Of a stretch of 64,000 nt of DNA, positions 17,094-24,023 are shown one piece after another (position 1 is the first letter of the stretch; the number at the start of each line of letters is the position of its first letter). The notes under the pieces were generated by a model. It saw only the letters and a list, made by a program, of their open reading frames with translations. It did no database searches and was not told the DNA's origin. A program made the translations under genes and the position numbers. This DNA comes from Flavobacterium sp. (GTDB lineage: Bacteria > Bacteroidota > Bacteroidia > Flavobacteriales > Flavobacteriaceae): positions 1-64,000 of the forward strand of contig NZ_JAIXYH010000072.1 in the NCBI RefSeq assembly GCF_027490375.1, read 5' to 3'.

Positions 17094-17220
17094 GATAGCG
17101 CAGATGTGCAATCTGTGCCCACAAAAAAGATAAAAGCCTACGTGATAACGCTTTCGTTTTGTTAGATTTGTTGTAGCAGTGAGTGCAATCGAGGCTTTAG
17201 CGGAACAGACGAAGTAAATC
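17094..17220 (+). repeat. 127-bp direct repeat, left copy
   Basis: It aligns without gaps to 19126-19252; by hand about 106 of 127 bases agree. It begins with a hairpin (GCGCAGAT, loop GTGCA, ATCTGTGC) whose stem differs from the right copy while still pairing, then holds the well-kept core AAAAGCCTACGTGATAACG and the right part GAGGCTTTAGC. AAAGCCT and AGGCTTT form an inverted pair within the repeat. Confidence 0.75.
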
Positions 17221-17309
17221 CGCAATATCGAGGTTTCACAGATGTCGAAAAGGCCAATGCGGTGCAAACATTAAACCGATTAGGCATCAATGAAGTGAAA
17301 AGTATTTAA
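17221..17309 (+). pseudogene. 3' remnant, probably of a type III DNA methyltransferase (mod) gene
   Basis: The frame ending at the TAA at 17307-17309 reads VNPQYRGFTDVEKANAVQ, then TLNRLGINEVKSI. The spaced pattern F-x-D-x-x-K-x-N-x-x-Q-x-L-x-x-x-G-I-x-x-V-x-S-I is what I know from the end of type III Mod proteins. Upstream the frame runs into the 127-bp repeat and soon reaches a stop, so only about 30 codons remain. The AlbA gene and res-like start downstream fit a mod-AlbA-res order. The Mod identity is an inference from a short tail. Confidence 0.5.
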
Positions 17310-17412
17310 GCAAGACTTATTCACAAATAAGCAAGGTTGTCAACAGCAATGTAAAGACTTTAAAATCAATGGTTTTGTAAAAATAAGCAAGTTTTTTTCA
17401 TAATTAAGCAAG
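17307..17412 (+). promoter_or_regulatory. Four TAAGCAAG boxes in two 21-bp-spaced pairs
   Basis: TAAGCAAG occurs at 17307-17314, 17328-17335, 17384-17391 and 17405-17412. Each pair is spaced exactly 21 bp start to start, about two helical turns, and the 33-bp units 17307-17339 and 17384-17416 are imperfect copies of each other. The last box ends 6 bp before the AlbA gene start, so a bound protein would cover the ribosome-binding region. Confidence 0.5.
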
Positions 17413-17418
17413 GTGGAT

Positions 17419-18867
17419 ATGAGTAACGAGCAATTAAAAAAACTGATAGATGATTTAGTTAAACAGCCCAACGAAAGTGAGTGGGTTGAATTCAAATTAA
17501 ATTTTCATTCTGAAGATGAAATAGGCCAACGTATCTCAGCATTGTCCAACGGAGCTTGTATCAATAATCAAGATTTTGGTTATTTGGTTTTTGGGATTGA
17601 AGATAAAACACATTTGGTTAAAGGAACAACATTCGAACCCAGACTTCACAAAAAAGGGAATGAGGAATTGGAAAACTGGTTGGCTCAACGACTTGACCCA
17701 AGAATTGATTTTAGAATTTACGAGTTTGATTATGATGCGACTCGTAAAATAGCTCTATTTGTTATTCCAGCAACACAGCATAGACCAGTTGATTTTTTCC
17801 ATAAAGCCTACATTAGAATTGGTAGTATTACCAGACTGTTGAATGAATTTCCAGAGAAAGAAGCTAAAATATGGAGAAAGCAAGCAAAGCCATTCGAATC
17901 TGAATTGGCCAAAGAAAATTTATCTTCGACTGAAGTCATAAGTTTATTGAGTACAGAGACGTATTTCGATTTACTAAAACTACCATATCCCCAAACTCAA
18001 GATGCTGTTGTTCAAAAGTTAGTTGATGAGAAATTGGTTGTAAAGGCAAAAGGGCTATTAGCAATAACAAATTTAGGGGCAATCCTTTTGGCTAAAAACT
18101 TAGGTGATTTTGAAAATGTACAAAGAAAATCAGTTAGAGTAATTGTTTATAAAGGAACTAATAAAGTTGAAACGGAAAGAGAACAAGTTGGTGGGAAAGG
18201 ATATGCTGTTGGATTTGAAAGATTAGTCGATTGGATAAATAGTCAGTTGCCAGCGAATGAAGAGATTGGTAAGGCATTGCGAAAAGAAACAAGGATGTAT
18301 CCCGAAATAGCAATTCGGGAGCTAGTTGCCAATGCATTGATTCACCAAGATTTTATGGTTAAAGGATTTCCAATGATTGAAATATTCAAAGACAGAATTG
18401 AGATTTCAAATCCAGGAAATCCATTAATTACACCAGAACGATTTATTGATTCTTATATTTCAAGAAATGAAAAGCTAGCTGACCTGATGAGGAGAATGGG
18501 ATTTTGTGAAGAAAAGGGAAGTGGACTTGATAAAGTAATATTTCACAATGAGCTATATCAATTACCTCCCATCAATGTAATTACGGATGAAACGAGAACC
18601 AGAGTCACGATCTATGCTTATAAATCATTAAACGACCTTGATAAAAAAGAAAAAATTAGAGCATGTTATCAACATGCCTGTTTGAAATGGGTTTCTAATG
18701 ATAAAATGACTAACCAAAGTTTAAGAGTTCGCTTTTCGATAGATGATAAAAATTATTCTATTGCTTCACGTATAATAAGAGATGCTCTTGAGGCTGGTGT
18801 AATAAAAGAAATTGACCCTGAAAATAAATCAAGAAAATATGCTGGCTATCTACCTTTCTGGGCATAA
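17419..18867 (+). CDS. AlbA_2 (Schlafen-type) domain ATP-binding protein
   Basis: A 482-residue protein. An AlbA_2/Schlafen AlbA domain lies at about 15-140 (ESEWVEFKLNFHSEDEIGQR, DFGYLVFGIEDKTH). A GHKL-type ATPase C-terminal part lies at about 280-420 (RELVANALIHQDF, IEISNPGNP, GSGLDKVIF). A short winged-helix-like end follows. Such proteins are often labelled RecG-like or regulators and are common in defence islands and beside type III restriction genes. The gene is clearly AT-richer than its neighbours and uses AGA and AAT codons freely, suggesting transfer. ATG at 17419 was chosen; an in-frame GTG lies 6 bp upstream. It appears intact although the genes flanking it are broken. Confidence 0.82.
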   Translation: MSNEQLKKLIDDLVKQPNESEWVEFKLNFHSEDEIGQRISALSNGACINNQDFGYLVFGIEDKTHLVKGTTFEPRLHKKGNEELENWLAQRLDPRIDFRIYEFDYDATRKIALFVIPATQHRPVDFFHKAYIRIGSITRLLNEFPEKEAKIWRKQAKPFESELAKENLSSTEVISLLSTETYFDLLKLPYPQTQDAVVQKLVDEKLVVKAKGLLAITNLGAILLAKNLGDFENVQRKSVRVIVYKGTNKVETEREQVGGKGYAVGFERLVDWINSQLPANEEIGKALRKETRMYPEIAIRELVANALIHQDFMVKGFPMIEIFKDRIEISNPGNPLITPERFIDSYISRNEKLADLMRRMGFCEEKGSGLDKVIFHNELYQLPPINVITDETRTRVTIYAYKSLNDLDKKEKIRACYQHACLKWVSNDKMTNQSLRVRFSIDDKNYSIASRIIRDALEAGVIKEIDPENKSRKYAGYLPFWA

Positions 18868-19019
18868 TGTTTATGTGATGGTCATGTGACAGAATAAAGA
18901 GATGTTGAAATAAAGCCTTTGATTTTCAAGGTTTTTTCATGTGACGGTCATGTGATGAAAGAATAAAAATCAAAATTAGTAAATATCAACATGTGTTGAT
19001 TGAATATAAAAAAGTAACT

Positions 19020-19106
19020 ATGAAAATACAATTTGATGGAGCATTAAACTACCAACAAGAAGCTATTGATCTCGTGCTCCACAACAGTCTCCCGACTTTG
19101 CGGTAA
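19020..19106 (+). pseudogene. 5' remnant of a type III restriction enzyme (res) gene
   Basis: ATG at 19020 opens MKIQFDGALNYQQEAIDL, a very good match in pattern to the N-terminus of type III Res subunits. At that point (19071) the sequence turns into a repeat also found at 19691, and the frame stops at 19104-19106 after ten unrelated codons. So only about 17 codons of res remain. With the mod-like tail at 17221 this indicates that a type III restriction-modification locus was cut at both ends. Confidence 0.6.
19071..19106 (+). repeat. ~36-bp repeat (part 1), copy 1
   Basis: CTCGTGCTCCACAACAGTCT followed by CCCGACTTTGCGGTAA. It matches 19691-19725 with few differences and one gap. It starts exactly where similarity to Res ends. 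Confidence 0.65.
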
Positions 19107-19125
19107 AATTCGATCTCACGAATTT

Positions 19126-19252
19126 GATAGCACGGATTTGTAATTCGTGCCGACAAAAAATATAAAAGCCTACGTGATAACGTTTTCGTTTTATTAGATT
19201 TGTTGTAGCACAGGGCAAATAAGAGGCTTTAGCTGAACAGACGAGGTAAATC
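19126..19252 (+). repeat. 127-bp direct repeat (part 2), right copy
   Basis: Gap-free match to 17094-17220. The leading hairpin here is GCACGGAT, loop TTGTA, ATTCGTGC; pairing is kept despite several base changes relative to the left copy. It ends just before the small gene at 19308. Confidence 0.75.
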
Positions 19253-19307
19253 GGTGCTGTCGAATCTACAAGTATTCAAATTTAAAAAAAATAAAAATGG
19301 AGAAATA

Positions 19308-19676
19308 ATGACTGATAATGATAAGGTATGGCAGAGTAATATATATAATTCTATTCGAGATTTAGCAGACATAAACAGTCAACGTTTAAGTTGGACAGGG
19401 AAAGACAAAGAAAATATTTCATCGTTTACTGAAACATTAGGAATGCTATATGATTCTTTTGCTTTCGAAGATTACATTAGTTTTTACAGAGAAAAAAGTG
19501 GAGAAAACATTTTATATAAGTTGTTTGTTGAACTAGACTGTATGATATCTGAATACCAAATAATTGGTTATGAATTAGAACGTAAAACTGGTGTAGCAGA
19601 GCAGATTTTGAATGATGTTCGATGGATTAAGATAACCATAAAAGGACAGCAAATCATAGAAAATTGGGCGAATTAA
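19308..19676 (+). CDS. Small hypothetical protein in repeat-framed island
   Basis: I do not recognise this 122-residue protein. It has no signal peptide or membrane segment, is acidic to neutral, and is mostly helical in pattern (SIRDLADINSQRLSWTGKD, TETLGMLYDSFAFEDYISF, YQIIGYELERKTGVAEQIL). The ATG at 19308 is preceded by GGAGAAATA, a purine-rich ribosome-binding site; the frame is open back to 19254, inside the repeat edge. It is AT-rich like the AlbA gene. It sits between repeat part 2 (ending 19252) and repeat part 1 (19691), with ACGAGGT before and ACCTCGT after it as inverted words. Confidence 0.65.
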   Translation: MTDNDKVWQSNIYNSIRDLADINSQRLSWTGKDKENISSFTETLGMLYDSFAFEDYISFYREKSGENILYKLFVELDCMISEYQIIGYELERKTGVAEQILNDVRWIKITIKGQQIIENWAN

Positions 19677-19690
19677 TCTGTTAAACAGAC

Positions 19691-19725
19691 CTCGTGCTTC
19701 ACACCAACTCCCGACTTTACGGCAA
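19691..19725 (+). repeat. ~36-bp repeat (part 1), copy 2
   Basis: CTCGTGCTTCACACCAACTC then CCGACTTTACGGCAA, matching 19071-19106. No copy of the 127-bp part follows here. Confidence 0.65.
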
Positions 19726-19770
19726 GTTTGAAAATTCATCGAAGACACGTCTCTCCAAACGCACTCTCTT

Positions 19771-19909
19771 CTAGCCCCGATTGCAGCGGCAGCCCGGAGA
19801 AAAAACAGCTCGACGGAAGCGCGGCTGTGGTGGCGACCATAGAAGCCCGCCGCAGCGCGACTGAAGCCAGCTGCTTTTTTGAGGACTACAGCGGAAAGCG
19901 GGAATAGCT
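19771..19909 (-). repeat. Dispersed structured intergenic element, copy 2 (inverted)
   Basis: Read on the minus strand it has the same order as 4238-4385: CCGCTTTCCGCTGTAGTC, a stem, then GGCTGCCGCTGC. The stem arms AAAAAACAGCT (19800-19810) and AGCTGCTTTTTT (19869-19880) differ in sequence from the other copies, but pair with one bulge. Confidence 0.55.
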
Positions 19910-20014
19910 ACAAAATATTAATCAGCTATTCCTAAAATCTCCCAATCTCCCAATCTTGAAATTTCGAAATCTTTCAATCTTTCAATCTTTCAATTTTGAA
20001 ATTTCGAAATCTTC

Positions 20015-20030
20015 ATCGTAATATTGCGAT
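20015..20030. promoter_or_regulatory. Probable ArsR operator
   Basis: ATCGTAATATTGCGAT is a near-perfect palindrome (14 of 16 bases symmetric) ending 15 bp before the arsR start. AT-rich palindromes of this kind are usual targets of ArsR repressors, so it is probably the site through which ArsR shuts off its own operon until arsenite binds. Confidence 0.6.
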
Positions 20031-20044
20031 ATACAAATATAGCG

Positions 20045-20377
20045 ATGGGAATTACTAAAGCAGCCTACTTCACCGAAACTCAAAACGAACTCGCCGATAT
20101 CGCAAAAGCACTCGGAAACCCCGCAAGAATTGCCATTCTAGACCATCTTGCCAAAGTTAATAGCTGTATCTGTGGCGAACTTGTAACCGAGCTTCCGTTA
20201 GCGCAAGCCACCATTTCGCAACACCTGAAAGAGCTTAAAAACGCCAAACTTATTAAAGGAAAAATCGACGGAAATGCCGTTTGCTATTGCATAAATCACG
20301 AGGTGTTCGACAAGTTTAAGGCGTACCTAAACATACTTTCTAACGCAAACGACAGCTCAACTACCTGCTGTACTTAA
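20045..20377 (+). CDS. arsR: ArsR-family arsenic-responsive repressor
   Basis: A 110-residue winged-helix repressor. ALGNPARIAILDHL, LPLAQATISQHLKELKNAKL and the wing region GKIDGNAVCYCI are typical of ArsR. The pair Cys-Ile-Cys in NSCICGEL sits where ArsR proteins bind As(III), and a Cys-Cys pair is near the C-terminus (TTCCT). The ATG at 20045 gives the standard start. It leads an operon with DUF6428, arsC and acr3 and has a palindromic operator just upstream. Confidence 0.92.
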   Translation: MGITKAAYFTETQNELADIAKALGNPARIAILDHLAKVNSCICGELVTELPLAQATISQHLKELKNAKLIKGKIDGNAVCYCINHEVFDKFKAYLNILSNANDSSTTCCT

Positions 20378-20392
20378 TTAAATTTCGTTGCC

Positions 20393-20833
20393 ATGACTAT
20401 TCAAAATTTCAAAGAAATCTTAACTCACTTACCCGAACTCGGTTTTAAAACCCCAAACGGTAACGCCATTCCCGAGCACTTTCACATCACAGAACTCGGA
20501 ATAACTACAAAACATTTTATCGACTGCGGCGGAACGGTTCGCACCGAGTCGCACGCCAACTTTCAACTTTGGGTTGCTAACGATACCGAGCACCGACTCA
20601 CGCCCGAAAAATTGTTGCACATAATTAACCAATCGGAGAAGCACTTTGAGCTTGCTGCGCTCGACATTGAGGTAGAATATCAAGGTGAAACGATTGGGAA
20701 ATACGGAATCGATTTCACAGGAAGCGGATTTACTTTAACTCCGAAACAAACCAATTGCCTTGCGCCCGACAATTGCGGCATTCCCAAACAAAAAGTGTCT
20801 TTAAGCACTCTAAAATCGAACGAACCTTGTTGA
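20393..20833 (+). CDS. DUF6428 family protein of ars operon
   Basis: A 146-residue cytoplasmic protein that I place in DUF6428, a family of unknown function that recurs in Bacteroidota arsenic operons. Features: FHITELGITTKHFIDCGG near residues 28-45, NFQLWVANDTEHRLTPEKL, and a Cys-containing tail (NCLAPDNCGIP, ending NEPC). The conserved His and Cys residues might bind arsenic or a metal, but no activity is known. It lies 15 bp after arsR and 37 bp before arsC. Confidence 0.8.
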   Translation: MTIQNFKEILTHLPELGFKTPNGNAIPEHFHITELGITTKHFIDCGGTVRTESHANFQLWVANDTEHRLTPEKLLHIINQSEKHFELAALDIEVEYQGETIGKYGIDFTGSGFTLTPKQTNCLAPDNCGIPKQKVSLSTLKSNEPC

Positions 20834-20870
20834 ACGCCCGACGGCAACTGTTGTATTTAAATCTTTTATT

Positions 20871-21290
20871 ATGAAAAAAATGCTAGTTCTTTGTACCGGA
20901 AACAGCTGTAGGAGTCAGATTGCTCACGGCTATTTAAATCATTTTGCTAACGGAAACGCAATAGTGTATAGCGCTGGTGTTGAAACGCACGGCGTAAATC
21001 CGAAAGCTATTGCCATCATGGCCGAAGACGGAATCGACATTTCGCAACACACCTCGAATCACATCGATGAATACGCACAAATCGACTTTGACTTGGTTAT
21101 TACTGTTTGCGATAGTGCCAAGGAACGTTGTCCGTTTTTCCCGTCGCGTGCACAAAAATTTCACCACAACTTCCCCGATCCGGCAAAAGCTACGGGCACC
21201 GACGAAGAAATTATGCAGGAGTTTCGAAGTGTTCGCGATCAGATAAAAGACTACTGTCGGAATTTTGTTACCGCACATGTCAGCCACTAA
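20871..21290 (+). CDS. arsC: Arsenate reductase, low-molecular-weight phosphatase type
   Basis: A 139-residue enzyme that reduces arsenate to arsenite for export. It has the P-loop CTGNSCR (CX5R) at residues 8-14, followed by SQIAHGYLNHF; ITVCDSAKERCPFFP carries the downstream resolving cysteines; HHNFPDPAKATGT is the usual Asp-Pro loop. This matches the thioredoxin-coupled Staphylococcus-type ArsC. It overlaps the transporter gene by 14 bp. Confidence 0.93.
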   Translation: MKKMLVLCTGNSCRSQIAHGYLNHFANGNAIVYSAGVETHGVNPKAIAIMAEDGIDISQHTSNHIDEYAQIDFDLVITVCDSAKERCPFFPSRAQKFHHNFPDPAKATGTDEEIMQEFRSVRDQIKDYCRNFVTAHVSH

Positions 21291-22353
21291 TTGCACTCCA
21301 GCAGCAGCACGTAAGCGTTTAAGCTTCTTGGATCGCTATCTAACTCTTTGGATTTTTCTGGCGATGCTTATTGGAGTTGTACTCGGAAAGTTTGCGCCAG
21401 AAATCCCGCAACTCGTCGAATCGTATAGTGTGGGAACTACAAACATTCCGTTGGCAATCGGTCTGATTTTAATGATGTATCCGCCACTGGCCAAGGTTGA
21501 ATACGCGAAAATGAAGAGCGTTTTCAGCAATGTTAAGGTGCTGAGTATTTCGCTATTTCTAAACTGGATCGTTGGTCCGTTATTGATGTTTACACTCGCC
21601 TATTTCTTTTTACGGGACGAACCCGAATACATGAACGGACTGATACTTATTGGTTTAGCGCGTTGTATTGCGATGGTTGTGGTTTGGAATGATTTGGCAG
21701 AAGGAAATCGGGAGTACGGCGCCGGACTAATTGCCTTAAACAGTTTGTTCCAAATATTTACGTACAGCTTTTACGCATACTTTTTCTTGACCATTTTTCC
21801 GAGTTGGCTCGGACTGCCCACAGTTTCTGTGAATATCTCGGTTGCCGAAATTGCCGAAAGTATTGGTATTTATTTGGGAATTCCGTTTGTGCTTGGCGTT
21901 GTTTCGCAAAAAGTGCTGCAACAAGTTAAAGGTCGCGACTGGTTTTTTGGAAAATTCATTCCGGCAGTTTCTCCAATCACGTTAATTGCTTTACTTTTCA
22001 CCATTGTTTTAATGTTTAGCCTTAAAGGCGAAACGATAGTTGCTATTCCGTTTGATGTGCTGAAAATTGCCGTTCCGTTAGTTGTATACTTCGCACTGAT
22101 GTTCTTGCTGAGCTTTATTGTTGGTTTGCTGATGAAAGTTGATTATTCGCGCAATACAGCTATAGCCTTTACCGCAACAGGAAATAATTTTGAATTAGCG
22201 ATAGCGGTAGCGGTGGCTATTTTTGGCATCGGAAGTAAACAAGCGTTTGCCGGCGTTATTGGTCCGCTGGTTGAAGTACCCGCCTTAATTGCATTGGTTA
22301 ACGTAGCGTTTTTCTTTAGGAAGAAATACTACTCGAAGGAAATTACGGCTTGA
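21277..22353 (+). CDS. acr3: ACR3-family arsenite efflux transporter
   Basis: A 358-residue inner-membrane protein with about ten helices that pumps arsenite out of the cell. The motif GLARCIAMVVVWNDLA in the fourth helix holds the conserved Cys of ACR3 proteins; FTATGNNFELAIAVAVA near residue 295 is also typical. The start at 21277 (MSATNCTP) was preferred over 21265 because the family N-terminus (RLSFLDRYLTLWIF) follows shortly. Last gene of the ars operon. Confidence 0.93.
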   Translation: MSATNCTPAAARKRLSFLDRYLTLWIFLAMLIGVVLGKFAPEIPQLVESYSVGTTNIPLAIGLILMMYPPLAKVEYAKMKSVFSNVKVLSISLFLNWIVGPLLMFTLAYFFLRDEPEYMNGLILIGLARCIAMVVVWNDLAEGNREYGAGLIALNSLFQIFTYSFYAYFFLTIFPSWLGLPTVSVNISVAEIAESIGIYLGIPFVLGVVSQKVLQQVKGRDWFFGKFIPAVSPITLIALLFTIVLMFSLKGETIVAIPFDVLKIAVPLVVYFALMFLLSFIVGLLMKVDYSRNTAIAFTATGNNFELAIAVAVAIFGIGSKQAFAGVIGPLVEVPALIALVNVAFFFRKKYYSKEITA

Positions 22354-22485
22354 GAATTTTCTCCTGAGCATCAAATTTGCAATTTCGACACTCGAAAGCG
22401 AGGTGAGCAAACATTTGCGGAGCAGGTGGCGTTTCAATTTCTAGCAAATTTGAAAACTATTGGTTTAAACTGTCTATTAATCTCA

Positions 22486-22493
22486 TACCTTTG
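22486..22493 (+). promoter_or_regulatory. Probable -7 promoter element
   Basis: TACCTTTG, with TTGG at 22460-22463 as a possible -33 element about 22 bp upstream. The ATG of the next gene is 23 bp downstream. Confidence 0.5.
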
Positions 22494-22516
22494 ATTCTTA
22501 ACTTAAATCAATAATT

Positions 22517-23254
22517 ATGAAATTACAAAGAGGTGTATTTTTGGTTGTATTTTGTCTGCTGTTCTGCTGCGCTTTTTCGCAAAAAAAGAAGGTGGCTGTT
22601 GTAACCTTTTATGCCAACAAAATGGTTGGTATTGAAGAGTTGGGTATTGGAAGTGAGGAATTGCTTAAGAATGTACTTGATTTAAGAAATAATCCCAATT
22701 TTAATCTGGCACCTATTTTAGAGCAGTATCACTCAAAATTTTTTAATGAGTATGCCAAATCTTTTCCGTTTGATTTACTGCCAGAGTCGGCCGTTGTTGA
22801 TTCTGAGAAATACCAAAAATTTGAAGCAAGGTTTGAAAAGAATAAATACGATGCTAATAACTATTTAAACTACGGAAAATATCGAAATATCTACGAAGGC
22901 TTTTTAGGAAAAACAAACGAAGAAGGCATGGCCAAGCTTTTTGCTAATGAAGCTGATGGTGTTCTTTTTGTAAGTATTGATTTTGGCTTTGAGAAAGGTT
23001 TTGGAATTGGGAAAACGATGTCAATTAAAATGAGAGCTTTTACGCGTATTGTGCTTTACAATAAGAAAGGTGAAAAAGTTTGGGCAATAAATGAAAGTGA
23101 GCGTTCTAAAAAAACAGGCGTTATGGTGGGTGGTATTCCGGTAATAAATCCGGAGAAAATTTTGCCGATGTGTGAAAGTTCTCTTACCGAATTAATGGGC
23201 GATTTACAAAAACGTATTGACAAGATTGTTTCAAAATCAAACGCAAAACTATAA
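22517..23254 (+). CDS. Hypothetical exported protein
   Basis: I do not recognise this family. The 245-residue protein has a signal peptide (MKLQRGVFLVVFCLLFCCAF, cut probably after FSQ) and then a soluble, mixed alpha/beta region without further membrane helices. VAVVTFYANKMVGIEELG and EADGVLFVSIDFGFEKGFG suggest a domain like those of periplasmic proteins that scan a beta-sheet core. It has its own promoter-like motif and is followed by a gene-poor gap. Confidence 0.75.
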   Translation: MKLQRGVFLVVFCLLFCCAFSQKKKVAVVTFYANKMVGIEELGIGSEELLKNVLDLRNNPNFNLAPILEQYHSKFFNEYAKSFPFDLLPESAVVDSEKYQKFEARFEKNKYDANNYLNYGKYRNIYEGFLGKTNEEGMAKLFANEADGVLFVSIDFGFEKGFGIGKTMSIKMRAFTRIVLYNKKGEKVWAINESERSKKTGVMVGGIPVINPEKILPMCESSLTELMGDLQKRIDKIVSKSNAKL

Positions 23255-23567
23255 GCTCCCAGCAAAGCCAAGCGAATACATACGTGAAGAACATTAGCAA
23301 GATTATTTCAGCTGCTTTTTTATTTTCTTCTCTTTCTGTTGCTTGTACGTAAGATAATGAATTAACCCGCTCAGAACCTTTTCAACGGGAAATTCAACAG
23401 TTCGTGCTGCGAGTAAACTGGCTCTTATATTTAATTTGATTTGAAGAGGTAAGTTCAACCGCTACAATACTACTGAGCAGATGATCTTACCGTACAAGAT
23501 AGTTTTTTAATTGGTTCATTTCAAATGAGCAGCTAATTATGTATTTTCGAAAATTAAAAAATACAAC
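23255..23567. other. Gap with a decayed lipoprotein start
   Basis: 313 bp without an intact gene. Apart from the broken lipoprotein frame at 23284-23439, I see no repeat, RNA or clear terminator. Confidence 0.6.
23284..23439 (+). pseudogene. Truncated lipoprotein gene (in-frame stop after lipobox)
   Basis: GTG at 23284 opens a textbook lipoprotein signal, KNISKIISAAFLFSSLSVAC, ending in lipobox VAC followed by T and then TAA at 23350-23352. Reading through that stop gives 28 more sense codons (DNELTRSEPFQREIQQF and on) before TGA at 23439. Either a short decayed gene, or a chance match; the signal peptide is too good to ignore. Confidence 0.4.
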
Positions 23568-24023
23568 ATGCGTAAATATATTTACATACTCCTTTTTGGT
23601 GCCGCTTTAACTTCTTGTAAGAAAGAATTGCAACCGCAAGACAGCTCACCTTCAACTGATACAACAAAAGTAGCTACGGCTGCTCCAGGCACTGTTACGC
23701 CTGTGCCCGTAGGAACACCTGTTACAGGAGTACAACCTGCGGCAGTTCAATCAACTTCCGCACAACCACAGCAAATTGTAGTTAACCAACCGGTTGCAAA
23801 AACTCCAAAAGGAATGAATCCACCACACGGACAACCGGGACATCGTTGCGATATCGCCGTCGGTGCGCCGCTTAACAGCAAGCCAAAGCCAACACCAACC
23901 GCGGTAACTCAAATGGCTCCACAGCAGTCGGTTGTAGTTCCACAGCCCGTTGCGACACCGCAGCCTGCATCAACACCTACAGAAACGCCTGCTGCAACTA
24001 CTGAGAAAAAAGAAGGTGAGTAA
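23568..24023 (+). CDS. Pro/Thr-rich lipoprotein with GMNPPHGQPGHRCD motif
   Basis: A 151-residue lipoprotein. The signal MRKYIYILLFGAALTSC ends in lipobox LTSC (Cys17). The mature part is low-complexity, rich in Thr, Pro, Val, Gln and Ala, and probably unfolded, except for one motif at about residues 85-108, GMNPPHGQPGHRCDIAVGAP. I have a recollection of this motif from other hypothetical proteins of Bacteroidota; its His and Cys residues suggest metal or haem binding, but no function is known. It overlaps the next gene by 8 bp (GTGAGTAA). Confidence 0.8.
   Translation: MRKYIYILLFGAALTSCKKELQPQDSSPSTDTTKVATAAPGTVTPVPVGTPVTGVQPAAVQSTSAQPQQIVVNQPVAKTPKGMNPPHGQPGHRCDIAVGAPLNSKPKPTPTAVTQMAPQQSVVVPQPVATPQPASTPTETPAATTEKKEGE

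Larger units (their letters stand above)
16814..17418. other. Gene-poor left end of accessory island
   Basis: No intact gene. The frames at 16786-17094 and 16790-17074 start inside the tRNA and have no protein character. Contents: the tRNA terminator; a GC-richer structured stretch with perfect arms ACCTGCCGC (16870-16878) and GCGGCAGGT (16901-16909); the left copy of a 127-bp direct repeat (17094-17220); a 3' gene remnant to 17310; and a set of TAAGCAAG boxes (17307-17412). Confidence 0.65.
19726..20044. other. Gene-free junction between island and ars operon
   Basis: Holds a structured intergenic element (19771-19909), the inverted pair GGAATAGCT (19901-19909) and AGCTATTCC (19924-19932), a pyrimidine-rich tract of CTTTCAAT units with two copies of TTGAAATTTCGAAATCTT (19956 and 19996), and the ArsR-like operator (20015-20030). 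A reverse-oriented relative of the CTTTCAAT tract is at about 63701-63750. No gene was found. Confidence 0.65.

Noticed and set aside
16786..17094. Two open frames starting inside the tRNA
   Set aside because: Start within the tRNA and its terminator; composition follows the structured intergenic block.
17094..19725. Typical integron
   Set aside because: No integrase gene in the window and the repeats do not show a standard attC layout; kept only as a cassette-like array.
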